From Bacillus sp. B15-48 (GTDB lineage Bacteria; Bacillota; Bacilli; Bacillales; Cytobacillaceae): 64,000 nt of DNA. This document shows positions 26,819 through 35,434 of the stretch, piece after piece (the stretch's first letter is position 1; every line of letters starts with the position of its first letter). Both the position numbers and the translations under genes were made by a program. Location of the stretch: contig NZ_WOFU01000007.1 of assembly GCF_016879755.1 (NCBI RefSeq), positions 124,001 to 188,000 on the forward strand, given 5' to 3'. The notes below the pieces were generated by a model, which searched no databases, had not been told where the DNA came from, and saw only the letters and a program-made list of their open reading frames with translations.

Positions 26819-27649
26819 CTATTTTTGTTTTGGTTTTCCTATATTTTGAGAAAGTCGATCTAACACAATGGCTAAAATAACGATTGCGAGACCAGCCTCA
26901 AACCCAATTCCAACTTTAACTTGAGCTACGGCGCGATACACATCCGCCCCAAGCCCAGGCGCACCAACTAATGACGATATAACGACCATAGATAAGGAAA
27001 GCATGACACTTTGGTTAATTCCTGCCATAATCGTTGGGGTCGCTAATGGTAGCTGTACTTTAAACAACCTTTGTGTAGTGCTTGAACCAAAAGCGTTCGC
27101 CGCTTCCACTAAATCTTCAGGTACTTGGCGAATCCCTAGATTTGTTAGTCGAATCGTTGGCGGCATCGCAAAGATAACAGAGGCGATAACGCCGGGAACC
27201 ATCCCAATTCCAAAGAAGAGTATCGCAGGGATTAAGTATACAAAGGCCGGCATCGTCTGCATAAAATCGAGAATCGGTGTAATCACTTTTCTAGCACGGT
27301 CACTTAATGACATCCACACCCCAATTGGCACCCCAATCACAATCGAAATAACAACTGAGGTTAGCACGAGTGCTAGTGTGTCAATCATCCCTTCCCAATA
27401 GCCTAAATTATTGATTAACCAAAGCCCAACTCCAGTAAATAAAGCCGTCGTCCATCGACTTAACCATAAAGCAAGTCCTGCAAAGATAATAATAAATAAA
27501 ATCGGTGGAATAGAGGCTAAAATGAAGACAATAAAATCAACAAAGTTGCCAATTGCTTCAGAAATCAAATCAAATAACGGCTCCAATTTGTCTGTTAGAA
27601 AATCGACAAACGTATCAACCCAGTCAGCTAGAGGTATTTTCGATATCAT
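26819..27649 (-). CDS. opuAB: Glycine betaine ABC transporter permease
   Basis: A 276-residue permease with about six to seven membrane helices and the binding-protein-dependent transport signature EAANAFGSSTTQRLFKVQLP (EAA motif) in a cytoplasmic loop. The N-terminal region DWVDTFVDFLTDKLEPLFDLI resembles the amphipathic regulatory segment of OpuAB. I prefer the start at 27649, one base beyond the opuAA stop and eight bases after GAGGA, over an in-frame Met at 27685 that overlaps opuAA by 35 bp. It forms the membrane channel of the osmoprotectant importer. Confidence 0.9.
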   Translation of the reverse strand: MISKIPLADWVDTFVDFLTDKLEPLFDLISEAIGNFVDFIVFILASIPPILFIIIFAGLALWLSRWTTALFTGVGLWLINNLGYWEGMIDTLALVLTSVVISIVIGVPIGVWMSLSDRARKVITPILDFMQTMPAFVYLIPAILFFGIGMVPGVIASVIFAMPPTIRLTNLGIRQVPEDLVEAANAFGSSTTQRLFKVQLPLATPTIMAGINQSVMLSLSMVVISSLVGAPGLGADVYRAVAQVKVGIGFEAGLAIVILAIVLDRLSQNIGKPKQK

Positions 27650-27650
27650 T

Positions 27651-28859
27651 TCATTTTTCCTCGCTTCCGTTAAGTTGAATTTCATTTCCCGCTAGAGCTG
27701 CAAGAACAGCACCGCGAACAATGATTCCTAACAGGCGATGATTTTCATCAATAACCGTCAGCGGTATTGAAGTCGTAGCTACCTGTTCCAGCAAATCAGC
27801 TATCAATGTATCTGGGGATACAGTAGGGATTTCACGAATCATTACTTCTCCAAGCGTCTTGCCATTTTTTACGGCTTCAGATGCATCTTGGGCCGTTACA
27901 GCGCCAATAAGTTTTTGTTTTTTATCAACTATGTACACACTAGAAATTCCTGCATCCTTCATGATTTGCAGCGCAACTCTCGGACCACGATCAAACAATA
28001 TTTTCTCTGGTCGCTTCATAACATGTGATGCGGTCAAGACTTTAGACAAATCAACATCTTCGACAAAACGTTCCACATAATCATTCGCTGGATTCATTAA
28101 AATTTCCTCAGCCGTACCTACTTGGACAATTGATCCATCTTTCATTAAGGCAATACGGTCGCCGAGTCGTAATGCTTCATCGAGATCATGCGTAATAAAG
28201 ATGATCGTTTTTTCCATTTTTTCCTGAAGCTCTAATAATTCATTTTGCATATCTTTACGAATCAACGGGTCAAGAGCGCTAAATGCTTCATCCATTAATA
28301 AAATATCTGGGTCGTTCGCAAGAGCTCGTGCTAAGCCAACTCGCTGTTGCATTCCTCCACTTAACTCACTTGGATAACTATTCTCATACCCTTTTAAACC
28401 GACAAGTTCTAAAGCTTCCATCGCTTTTTCTTTACGCAAATGTTTTTCAGTACCTTTTATCTCCAAACCATATTCCGTATTATTAAGTACCGTACGATGT
28501 GGAAAAAGAGCAAATCGCTGAAAAACCATACTCAACTTTGTTCGGCGGACTTCTCTCAATTGCTCAGGCTTCATTTTAACGATATCTTGGCCATCTATTA
28601 AAACCTGGCCATCCGTTGGATCGGTTAACCGATTAAACATGCGAACTAAGGTAGATTTCCCACTGCCTGAAAGACCCATAATGACAAATATTTCTCCAGG
28701 CATAACTTCAAAACTGGCCTTACTAACTCCTATAGTCATCCCCGTTTTTTCCAAAATATGTTTTTTCGTCATGCCTTCATTCAGCATTTTTAATCCTTGC
28801 TGTGGTGATTTACCGAATATTTTTGTCACATTACGGACTTCTATTTTTGCCCGACTCAT
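27651..28859 (-). CDS. opuAA: Glycine betaine ABC transporter ATP-binding protein with CBS domains
   Basis: A 402-residue ATPase: Walker A GLSGSGKSTLVR (about 62-73), signature LSGGMQQRVGLARAL, Walker B ILLMDEAFSALDP, H-loop ITHDLDEAL, and a C-terminal tandem CBS pair (about 275-395), as in OpuA/ProV-type importers where the CBS module senses ionic strength. First gene of the operon, with GGAGGTGA before its ATG. A small ORF with its own strong ribosome site lies in its leader region (28928-29035). The 387-bp upstream gap should hold the osmotically regulated promoter, which I could not pin down. Confidence 0.92.
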   Translation of the reverse strand: MSRAKIEVRNVTKIFGKSPQQGLKMLNEGMTKKHILEKTGMTIGVSKASFEVMPGEIFVIMGLSGSGKSTLVRMFNRLTDPTDGQVLIDGQDIVKMKPEQLREVRRTKLSMVFQRFALFPHRTVLNNTEYGLEIKGTEKHLRKEKAMEALELVGLKGYENSYPSELSGGMQQRVGLARALANDPDILLMDEAFSALDPLIRKDMQNELLELQEKMEKTIIFITHDLDEALRLGDRIALMKDGSIVQVGTAEEILMNPANDYVERFVEDVDLSKVLTASHVMKRPEKILFDRGPRVALQIMKDAGISSVYIVDKKQKLIGAVTAQDASEAVKNGKTLGEVMIREIPTVSPDTLIADLLEQVATTSIPLTVIDENHRLLGIIVRGAVLAALAGNEIQLNGSEEK

Positions 28860-28927
28860 ATGTTCACCTCCATTTTTCAGTAGAAAGTTATATAAAAATA
28901 ACGTTCAATTGCTCACTCTTTTTAAGT

Positions 28928-29035
28928 CTAGCGATAAAAAAATTGTTTCACAAATTGGAAAAATGACCGTATTCTGGAAAATAACCATCTAAACCCTAAC
29001 TTGAAGAGTATAACTAGAACGTTCTCAAGAATCAT
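28928..29035 (-). CDS. Possible 35-aa amphipathic small protein or leader peptide upstream of opuA
   Basis: ATG at 29035 follows GGAGG by seven bases. The frame encodes 35 residues starting MILENVLVILFKLGFRW and ending VKQFFYR, rich in Leu, Phe, Val and Arg/Lys, which would form an amphipathic or membrane-associated helix. It ends 69 bp before the opuAA start on the same strand and would be the first cistron of the opuA transcript if the promoter lies upstream of 29035. I do not recognise it. It could be a regulatory leader peptide, a small membrane protein, or a chance frame. Confidence 0.45.
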   Translation of the reverse strand: MILENVLVILFKLGFRWLFSRIRSFFQFVKQFFYR

Positions 29036-29192
29036 CTATCAACCTCCAAAATCCGCCATTTTTCGATAAGTATAAGTATGAATCGTCATAGTTTATTAAC
29101 ATTTAAACCTATAATTTTACAGATATATCTTATTTGTTTTTACATAAAACTTTCATGAGTAGAAGAGAAGATGCCTTTCCTTCTAGTTGAAA

Positions 29193-29227
29193 TAAAAAAA
29201 AGCAAGCCTGAGAGCTTACTTTTTTTG
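29193..29227 (-). terminator. Rho-independent terminator of the AOR operon
   Basis: AAGCAAGC and GCTTACTT pair with one mismatch around CTGAGA, flanked by long A and T tracts on both sides. It lies just after the stop codon at 29247. Confidence 0.75.
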
Positions 29228-29246
29228 TGAAATTATCAACCGGTTC

Positions 29247-29645
29247 TTATTGTCCTACTTTTTGATTTTGAACAAGTGATTGACATTGTTTGATTCGCTC
29301 TTCTAATAGCTGCTTAATTGGGCCAATTGTATCAGCATAGCAACTTCCTTTTTCTATTTCTTCGGCAATTGCATCCGATAATTCTTGATCTTCATACATA
29401 TTTTCAACCCAAGTTCTCAATTTAGTAAAATCTAAGTAATGTATCGTTCCTCCTCCACCAAGAGTCGTTAAACTTTCAACTGAACTAAAATGCAAAAAAT
29501 CTTTCGCTTCAACTAGCCCTGTAATATAAACTGGGGTTCCACCTGACATTGCATGATATTTTACCCCTTGTAGATGATGAGTAAAATCAATTTCAGATAA
29601 AAGTTTAGTTGCCATTTGTGTAGATATTTCTGAGAATCTCCCCAT
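29247..29645 (-). CDS. Unknown 132-aa protein encoded directly after AOR
   Basis: The ATG at 29645 lies one base after the AOR stop codon, with AGGT as a modest ribosome site, so the two are almost certainly translated from one mRNA. The protein is soluble, with no signal peptide or membrane segment. It starts MGRFSEISTQMATKLLSEID, contains a Gly-rich TTLGGGGTIHYLDF segment (about residues 60-74) and ends in an acidic, helical C-terminus with two cysteines. I do not recognise the family. Its tight coupling suggests a small partner, chaperone or substrate-specificity subunit of the oxidoreductase. Confidence 0.75.
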   Translation of the reverse strand: MGRFSEISTQMATKLLSEIDFTHHLQGVKYHAMSGGTPVYITGLVEAKDFLHFSSVESLTTLGGGGTIHYLDFTKLRTWVENMYEDQELSDAIAEEIEKGSCYADTIGPIKQLLEERIKQCQSLVQNQKVGQ

Positions 29646-29646
29646 C

Positions 29647-31725
29647 TTAATTACCTAGCTTTCCTTGTTTTTCTAGTTCATCCGCAACATAGCCTAAACC
29701 TAACTCTTCTAGCGTACTGCGTTTTGGCCACCCTGTCTTTGGATCCCAACCTTCAAACGAATAATACTTCGTTTTCCATTCCTCATATTTTTCTTCATCT
29801 AACACTCGACCGATTCCATCATCATACGACCACTCACCATCGATGAACATTGTCGCTTTATACGGTGATTCATTCGGTACTTTATACACATAACCTGATA
29901 AAACTTCCATATCCCTATGTCTACCTTGCAATATATAAATCGCTCGGTCCAAGTTCCATATTTTTGACCCGATTTTCATTCCGTCTTCAAAGGTGATGTT
30001 CTGTCCAGTCACTGCATTATAGAATAATGGTTCAGCATCAGGAGTAAACCCTTTATAATCTTCTTGGTTAAGGTTAATTAAATCTGGCCATGCCCAATCA
30101 CAGTATCCAAGTGAATTCTTCCAGAATAAGTTATAACCTTTTATCCATGAAATCATTTTCACTTTATTCTCTGAATAAATATTCTCTTCACTATAATCCA
30201 ATAGCATCGGATCTTTATAAGGGACTAACGCTTCTGCTGCCAGATTTACAACCTGTTCAGCTGACATGAGCGGTTCCTCCCCAAGGAGCATGCCAATAAA
30301 CGGAATCCAATGAATGTACCAGTTCAATGCATGGTCATTGAAATCCCGGTCGCCCAATATTGACGCATAACTCCATTCCACTTCGATTCGTGGATCATAA
30401 TGTTCTGGATAACCCCAGAACGTAATCCGAAGCAATCCAGTTTCAATATCTTCTAACCGGCCCCATTTTTCTGCAGCTTGATACAATCCTTCTGCTAAGT
30501 CAGCTCCGATATCCTCGCGATTAGCAATCGCTTTCATTAAAGCATTATAGAAGTCTGGACTATCTTGACGATCGAACGGTAAATTTGTATGGATTTCTTT
30601 TCCTGGCCCTAATACACCCATCTTATAAAGGTTTTTCAGCCAAGGAAAACCAACACTTAAAACGAAATTATTAATCCCTAGCCTTTGCATCGATTCTGTT
30701 GCCGCATGCTGTGCCTCTGGATTAGCTCCAGCAAAAGCAATATCAACACAGGTTGATTCATTCGTTCGGCCAGACTCGCTATTTCTTCTACAGTTAACAA
30801 AGCAACCTACACAGCCTTTAGGTCTCGATTTTTCATTTGATTGTAAAAAGAAAGCGCCGGGACCTGCAAAGCCAGGAGAACGATACGATAAGTTTGTCAA
30901 TGCATACGGCATTCCCCATGGTGCAATTTCGGTTGGATCTTCATGAGTGCTTTTTCTCAATGGCTTATCGACATCGTATCTTCTTTTTTGTAAGGCGATA
31001 CGCGCTTCTAATAATACACTTGGATCGGCCACTTCTACACTTCCGGTCCCTAATACACTAATTGCCTTTAGGTTTTTCGAGCCCCATATAGCACCAAATC
31101 CTCCTTGTCCAGCGCCATTTCCAGAACCATGCACTAAGGAAGCATAGGTGACTAGATTTTCACCGGCTGGTCCGTTTGCAAGTACTGCTGGTTTTTGTGT
31201 TGTTCTGCCTGTGTCTCTAGATGTCCCTACTTCATGCCATTGATTAAAATTCTTTTCAACTTCACCTTGAATTAATTCTTGTGTTTCCCAAGTATCCTTT
31301 CCCCATAAACCATTTGCATCTTTAATCTCAATGTTATTATTTCGAATATCGATCCAAACGGGCTTATCAGCTTTTCCCTCAATCACTATGCCGTCCCATC
31401 CTGCGAATTTTAGCATTGCTGCAAATTGTCCGCCAAAATTAGATCGTGTGAACCATCCCTTAGGGTGGGCTTGCACACCTATTCCCTGTACTTCTGTTCT
31501 TCCAGCAGCAGCAGGGGCGATCGTTCCGACGAGAGGTGAAGTCATGATGGTGACAACATTTTTCGGATCTAACCCATCAACTGTTTTATCCTCACATAAA
31601 TCCCAGAAAAGGGCAGACCCAATCCCATGTCCTCCTCCCCATTGCTCATATTTCTTCGTATCTATAATAGAAGTTTCTTTTGTCGTTAAATTGATCCTTA
31701 AGATTTTGCCTGTATAGCCATTCAT
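29647..31725 (-). CDS. Aldehyde ferredoxin oxidoreductase family enzyme (tungsten/molybdopterin)
   Basis: A 692-residue AOR-family protein. The N-terminal domain (GYTGKILRINLTTKET..., GGHGIGSALFWDL, SNFGGQFAAMLKFAGWDGI) forms the pterin-binding half. The [4Fe-4S] site is GCVGCFVNC (Cys305, 308, 312), with the distant fourth ligand probably Cys542 (LGYCDWAW). No export signal is present. AOR enzymes use a bis-pterin tungsten or molybdenum cofactor for low-potential oxidation or reduction of aldehydes, carboxylates or aromatic acyl-CoA. The arrangement with a four-cluster ferredoxin and a cytochrome b resembles the E. coli ydh cluster (YdhV). Substrate unknown. GGAGGGA precedes the ATG. Confidence 0.9.
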   Translation of the reverse strand: MNGYTGKILRINLTTKETSIIDTKKYEQWGGGHGIGSALFWDLCEDKTVDGLDPKNVVTIMTSPLVGTIAPAAAGRTEVQGIGVQAHPKGWFTRSNFGGQFAAMLKFAGWDGIVIEGKADKPVWIDIRNNNIEIKDANGLWGKDTWETQELIQGEVEKNFNQWHEVGTSRDTGRTTQKPAVLANGPAGENLVTYASLVHGSGNGAGQGGFGAIWGSKNLKAISVLGTGSVEVADPSVLLEARIALQKRRYDVDKPLRKSTHEDPTEIAPWGMPYALTNLSYRSPGFAGPGAFFLQSNEKSRPKGCVGCFVNCRRNSESGRTNESTCVDIAFAGANPEAQHAATESMQRLGINNFVLSVGFPWLKNLYKMGVLGPGKEIHTNLPFDRQDSPDFYNALMKAIANREDIGADLAEGLYQAAEKWGRLEDIETGLLRITFWGYPEHYDPRIEVEWSYASILGDRDFNDHALNWYIHWIPFIGMLLGEEPLMSAEQVVNLAAEALVPYKDPMLLDYSEENIYSENKVKMISWIKGYNLFWKNSLGYCDWAWPDLINLNQEDYKGFTPDAEPLFYNAVTGQNITFEDGMKIGSKIWNLDRAIYILQGRHRDMEVLSGYVYKVPNESPYKATMFIDGEWSYDDGIGRVLDEEKYEEWKTKYYSFEGWDPKTGWPKRSTLEELGLGYVADELEKQGKLGN

Positions 31726-31767
31726 CCTTTTGTTCCCTCCATTATGTTGTTTAGTTTATTTCCTCCT

Positions 31768-32442
31768 TTATTCAGAAACAATTCCTAAGCGGCCCCACTC
31801 TTTTGTACGGAGATTCACGTCATAACCAGAACTGCCGTTTTGGATTGGGATTTCGCTTGTAAATTTAATTGCTTGCATAGGACAAGAGGACACACATGCT
31901 TGCTTACCACTTGGACCACCTTCCTCATTCCAGTAAGGTGTATTTACACAAAGATCACATTTCTGTGCATGTCTATCCTCAAAATTCCATATAATCCGAC
32001 TAGGAGTATACGGACATGCTTCAATACATTTTTGGCAACCGATACACTTTTCTTCATCAATAAGCCGAACATTCGCATTTTTAGGATCAGGATGGTTGGC
32101 CAAGGTTGGGCAGACTTCTACACAAGGAGCACTTGGACATTGTCGACACATGTTCATTGCGATATCATTCGGATAGTGGGCAAAGTTATCCTGGGTAATT
32201 TGAATACGTGATAAAGATGGGTTTGACCTGCCTTCATGAGCAAGTGAACAAGCCATCATACACGTCATACATCCAGCACATTTTTTTGTATCGACGACGA
32301 TGTAACCTTCGGAAGCTGCAAAGGCAACAACACCGTCACCGAGATCAAACCATCCTCCAACTAATGTTCCAATCCCTAAAGCTGCAAGGGTCGAACTACC
32401 ATATTTAATAAAGTCTCTACGGGAGAATTCCTTGTTACTCAT
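31768..32442 (-). CDS. Tat-signal ferredoxin-type protein with four [4Fe-4S] motifs
   Basis: A 224-residue electron-transfer subunit of the DmsB/NrfC type. Four cysteine sets are visible: CAGCMTCMMAC, CRQCPSAPCVEVC, CIGCQKCIEAC, and CDLC...CVSSC. The N-terminus SRRDFIKYGSSTLAALGIGTLVGG is a twin-arginine signal, so export or membrane-side anchoring is predicted. Start at 32442 has AAGGAG upstream; an in-frame start at 32535 would bury the twin-arginine motif behind 31 extra residues and overlap the previous gene. It probably carries electrons between AOR (next gene) and the cytochrome b (previous gene). Confidence 0.88.
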   Translation of the reverse strand: MSNKEFSRRDFIKYGSSTLAALGIGTLVGGWFDLGDGVVAFAASEGYIVVDTKKCAGCMTCMMACSLAHEGRSNPSLSRIQITQDNFAHYPNDIAMNMCRQCPSAPCVEVCPTLANHPDPKNANVRLIDEEKCIGCQKCIEACPYTPSRIIWNFEDRHAQKCDLCVNTPYWNEEGGPSGKQACVSSCPMQAIKFTSEIPIQNGSSGYDVNLRTKEWGRLGIVSE

Positions 32443-32492
32443 TTCTCCACTCCTTCCATATCTTGTTGTATCTATTTCACTTTGACAGGATA

Positions 32493-33365
32493 TTAACTTG
32501 CTGAATCCTTTTGTTTTTGAATTTCTTCGTACCATTTTTCATGATGATGCTTAACATATTTTTCAGTAACTTTTCCTGTAATCATTGAACGCAATAGTGG
32601 CCAAGAAGGAGGAATAATTGCTGCTGCAAATACATGAGCAAGTAACATTAACGTCATGTAGATGGCAAAAACACCGTGGAAAAAGGTCATCACTCCCATT
32701 AAACCTCCTGGTAAAGACCATAAATGCGCGAATGTTTTTACAATTCCTGTAAGTGTTATTCCACCTATGCCGATAATCCACATTGGAAAAACAACACGTT
32801 CGGCAGCCAAAAATTTCTCTTCTTTAGGGGCCTTACCTTTAAAAAACATCACTTTATAGTGGCCAATCATCGCCTTAAGGTCGCCTTTTTTAGGCATCAT
32901 ATGTTTGATTTCTCCTGTAAACAATCCTTTTGTAACATAATAACTGGCACCAAAAAGGAAAAATAGAACTCCGATAAAATGCATATTCATGGCAAATCCA
33001 ATCATTTCGACCGACTGAACGGTTCTTGGGATAAATAATGTTCCTAGTACTAATCCAGTAATAATTAAAATCACAATCCCAAGCGCATTCGTCCAATGTT
33101 GTAAAAACATGACTTCATCATGTCGTTCAACTTTTCCATCCTTGAATTCATCTTTTCGTTGGTAATGATTCAGTGTTCCTAAAAACACACCAATTAAAGC
33201 AGCGACTGGGAGTGCCACCACTGACGTATCAAATAATAATTGATACGTCTCTGTTCCTGACAGGCCCGGACGCAAAACATATAATTTAGCCGCATCATAG
33301 GCCCAGTATGTAAAGGCTGCTAAAACAGCGAGTATTGCGAATGCAATTTGTAGTCTCTTTCCCAC
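32493..33365 (-). CDS. Cytochrome b-type membrane subunit (formate dehydrogenase gamma-like)
   Basis: A 290-residue protein with about five membrane helices; residues HDEVMFLQHWTNALGIV, NMHFIGVLFFLFG and FHGVFAIYMTLMLLAHVF supply His ligands for two b hemes, as in FdnI/PhsC-type quinone-linked subunits. A GTG at 33365 is chosen, six bases after GAGGTGGGG; a GTG at 33434 would add 23 polar residues with no good ribosome site. It is the first gene of the module and should link the ferredoxin and AOR subunits to the quinone pool. Confidence 0.85.
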   Translation of the reverse strand: MGKRLQIAFAILAVLAAFTYWAYDAAKLYVLRPGLSGTETYQLLFDTSVVALPVAALIGVFLGTLNHYQRKDEFKDGKVERHDEVMFLQHWTNALGIVILIITGLVLGTLFIPRTVQSVEMIGFAMNMHFIGVLFFLFGASYYVTKGLFTGEIKHMMPKKGDLKAMIGHYKVMFFKGKAPKEEKFLAAERVVFPMWIIGIGGITLTGIVKTFAHLWSLPGGLMGVMTFFHGVFAIYMTLMLLAHVFAAAIIPPSWPLLRSMITGKVTEKYVKHHHEKWYEEIQKQKDSAS

Positions 33366-33483
33366 TTTCCCCACCTCTTTCTTTCTATTTTCTGCTACTC
33401 TCGATTGCCTTCCCCTACTATCTCCCCCTAACACACACCGATTGCGTTTACATTCATACGTTAAAACTTAACTCTATCTAAAC

Positions 33484-33550
33484 AATAAAAAACCAATGAT
33501 TTAATAGAATGACAGAAAAGTTGCCATTCACTAAACCATTGGTTTTTATT
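33484..33550 (-). terminator. Extended hairpin terminator after the MpsC-like gene
   Basis: AATAAAAAACCAATG and CATTGGTTTTTATT form an outer stem around an inner GAATG.C/G.CATTC hairpin. T-rich runs lie on both strands. It is located between the cytochrome b and MpsC-like genes, after the stop codon at 33578. Confidence 0.65.
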
Positions 33551-33577
33551 AGAGCTACCTATAGGTGTCTCCTTTAA

Positions 33578-34042
33578 CTACCAATCTATCGATTTATTTA
33601 CTTCTATTAATAATTGATCAAAAATCATGATGTGAATCCAAAGATCTTTATTAGAATCAATGTCATATGTTTGATGAATACAACGTGACCCTAACTGCTC
33701 TTCGAAATAAGTGACATTTTCCACCGCAAATTGTTTGGAAAGCAGCTGGCGTGATTCTTTAATTAACTTACTTCCTTTTGGCGTCTTCGCAATATGTTTT
33801 TCAGGGCTTGTTAAAAAGCCTTGGCCACGGATAATGACCATATCATTCCATATAATCACTTTCGTACTATCGGCACCTTTTCCGATAATGCCTTTAAAAT
33901 ACTTTTCTAAATAGATCTTAAACTCATGCTGTAGATGTCTTCTTTGTTCGTATGATAACTTACAATTTCTAACTTTCTTGTCATGCAGGTAATTTTCAGA
34001 CGCCAATTCTCCTTTTTCTTGAGGATAAACTGTATATGTCAT
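33578..34042 (-). CDS. DUF2294 (MpsC-like) protein
   Basis: A 154-residue protein with the DUF2294 core: GKGADSTKVIIWNDMVIIRGQGFLT, then SPEKHIAKTPKGSKLIKESRQLL, and a C-terminal region with DLWIHIMIFD. Members were named MpsC from a sodium-related membrane-potential operon in staphylococci, and B. subtilis has one (YrhF) beside a formate dehydrogenase-like gene, so a link to redox enzymes is plausible. Function not established. The start at 34042 has GGAGG six bases upstream; an in-frame start at 34132 adds 30 basic residues with less support. It lies between the AOR module and the sulfur operon, each with a terminator. Confidence 0.8.
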   Translation of the reverse strand: MTYTVYPQEKGELASENYLHDKKVRNCKLSYEQRRHLQHEFKIYLEKYFKGIIGKGADSTKVIIWNDMVIIRGQGFLTSPEKHIAKTPKGSKLIKESRQLLSKQFAVENVTYFEEQLGSRCIHQTYDIDSNKDLWIHIMIFDQLLIEVNKSIDW

Positions 34043-34305
34043 TTTCCCCCTCCTACCACTATTGGTAGCCCTTCCAAAATACTGCTTTGACATTTCTAAG
34101 CTCGCCGATCGGCTAGTTTTCTTTATGTTCATTCTTTTCTATATATTTTCATCCTAATATGAAGAAGGCTTTTGTTCAGCAATATTAATCACTCTTACTG
34201 AAAGAAAATTACCGAATCCGTTCATTTCAAGCTAATTTTTTTACATTTTGTTAAATTTTTATGAACCCGGTTCGAATATTTGATAACTGTAATCAAATAA
34301 TTCCT

Positions 34306-34332
34306 CAAAAAAAATAGGCTGCTTAAGCCTAA
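34306..34332 (-). terminator. Rho-independent terminator of the yrk-like operon
   Basis: AGGCT and AGCCT pair around GCTTA; on the minus strand the stem runs into a T-tract of nine. It lies five bases after the tauE-like stop codon. Confidence 0.7.
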
Positions 34333-34337
34333 TCTGA

Positions 34338-35120
34338 TTAAAGAATATCAATCCAAATGTTCATTGCTGTAGCAAGAATCAGTACTGCTAAAATCACTTG
34401 TAAAACCTTCGTATTTATTTTTTTGCCAACTATTGCTCCAAAGGGAGAGGCAATTAAGCTTGCTATAACCATAATTCCTGCCGGGAAATAATCTACTTGA
34501 CCAGTTGTGATTTTCCCTACCGTTGCTCCAATTGAGGATATTAACGTAATCGCTAAAGAAGAGGCAATTGTCATCCTTGTCGGGATCTTTAAAACAACCA
34601 ACATAATTGGGACGAGTAAAAAGGCGCCAGCAGCACCGACAATTCCTGCTCCTACACCGACAACTAGAGAAAGCGAGGCAGCAAGCCATTTATTAAACGT
34701 AACTTGCTCAAGCGGAATCTCATCAATTCCTTTCTTAGGAATAAACATCATCACCGCCGCAATTAACGCTAATATTCCATATATAAAGTTAATTCCACCT
34801 TCTGACATCATTTTTGAGCCGTATCCACCGATAAAGCTTCCAATTAAAATACTTATCCCCATATAAGCAATTAATGATTTATTTAAATAGCCGCCTTTTC
34901 GGTAGGCCCACACCCCGCCAATTGTCGCAAAAAAGACTTGCACGGCACTTATTCCTGAAACTTCATGGGCAGTAAACGCCGCAAACCCAAGTGCTGGTGG
35001 AATATATAGCAGCATTGGATATTTAATAATTGAACCGCCTATTCCAAGCATACCCGAGATAAAGGATCCGATAAATCCAATCAGAAAAATTGTAAGGATA
35101 AATCCAAACTCCACCGCCAT
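34338..35120 (-). CDS. TauE/SafE family sulfite exporter-like protein (YrkJ-like)
   Basis: A 260-residue membrane protein with eight predicted helices in two halves, each beginning with a glycine-rich signature: [21 protein letters not shown] and [21 protein letters not shown]. TauE/SafE proteins are thought to export sulfite, thiosulfate or organosulfonates. As the last gene of a persulfide-handling operon, it probably removes the sulfite or thiosulfate produced by the upstream enzymes. GGAGGGGAGG precedes the ATG. A hairpin terminator lies between it and the preceding TusA gene, so its level may be lower. Confidence 0.88.
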   Translation of the reverse strand: MAVEFGFILTIFLIGFIGSFISGMLGIGGSIIKYPMLLYIPPALGFAAFTAHEVSGISAVQVFFATIGGVWAYRKGGYLNKSLIAYMGISILIGSFIGGYGSKMMSEGGINFIYGILALIAAVMMFIPKKGIDEIPLEQVTFNKWLAASLSLVVGVGAGIVGAAGAFLLVPIMLVVLKIPTRMTIASSLAITLISSIGATVGKITTGQVDYFPAGIMVIASLIASPFGAIVGKKINTKVLQVILAVLILATAMNIWIDIL

Positions 35121-35136
35121 AGTAACCTCCCCTCCT

Positions 35137-35164
35137 TTAAAAAAAGGAACCGAGATGGTTCCTC
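35137..35164 (-). terminator. Internal hairpin between TusA and TauE genes
   Basis: AGGAACC and GGTTCCT pair around GAGAT, and the minus strand continues TTTTTTT. It sits between two genes of one operon, 16 bp before the TauE ATG, so it may attenuate TauE expression. Confidence 0.65.
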
Positions 35165-35171
35165 TATAAAA

Positions 35172-35399
35172 TCATGCTTTTTTTATCCAAAACTTTAAAA
35201 CATCACCCTCAACTTCATGTTTTAAAAGTTCGTGTCCACCTGATTTTGTCCAGGCGACAAGATCACTTTTCGCCCCCTTATCTGTAGCGTGTACTTCTAA
35301 AATTTGTCCTGTATGCAATCCATCGATTGCCTTTTTTGTACGTACAATTGGCATCGGACATGCAAGTCCTTTTGCATCCAATACTTTAGTAGCTTCCAT
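35172..35399 (-). CDS. TusA-family sulfur carrier protein (YrkI-like)
   Basis: A 75-residue protein with the TusA core LDAKGLACPMPIVRTKKAID, in which Cys14 of CPMP is the persulfide-carrying residue. Length is typical. It would accept sulfane sulfur from the rhodanese or DsrE proteins encoded in the same operon and pass it on. It is almost identical in layout to the N-terminal TusA domain of the fusion protein at 37025-37603. AGGAGG precedes the ATG. Confidence 0.9.
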   Translation of the reverse strand: MEATKVLDAKGLACPMPIVRTKKAIDGLHTGQILEVHATDKGAKSDLVAWTKSGGHELLKHEVEGDVLKFWIKKA

Positions 35400-35434
35400 C
35401 TAAATACCTCCTATTCTATTAAATGAAAAATGAC

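Noticed and set aside
34348-34689. 113-aa minus-strand ORF rich in Cys and Ser
   Set aside because: It is a different frame of the TauE/SafE gene and shows no independent start signal.
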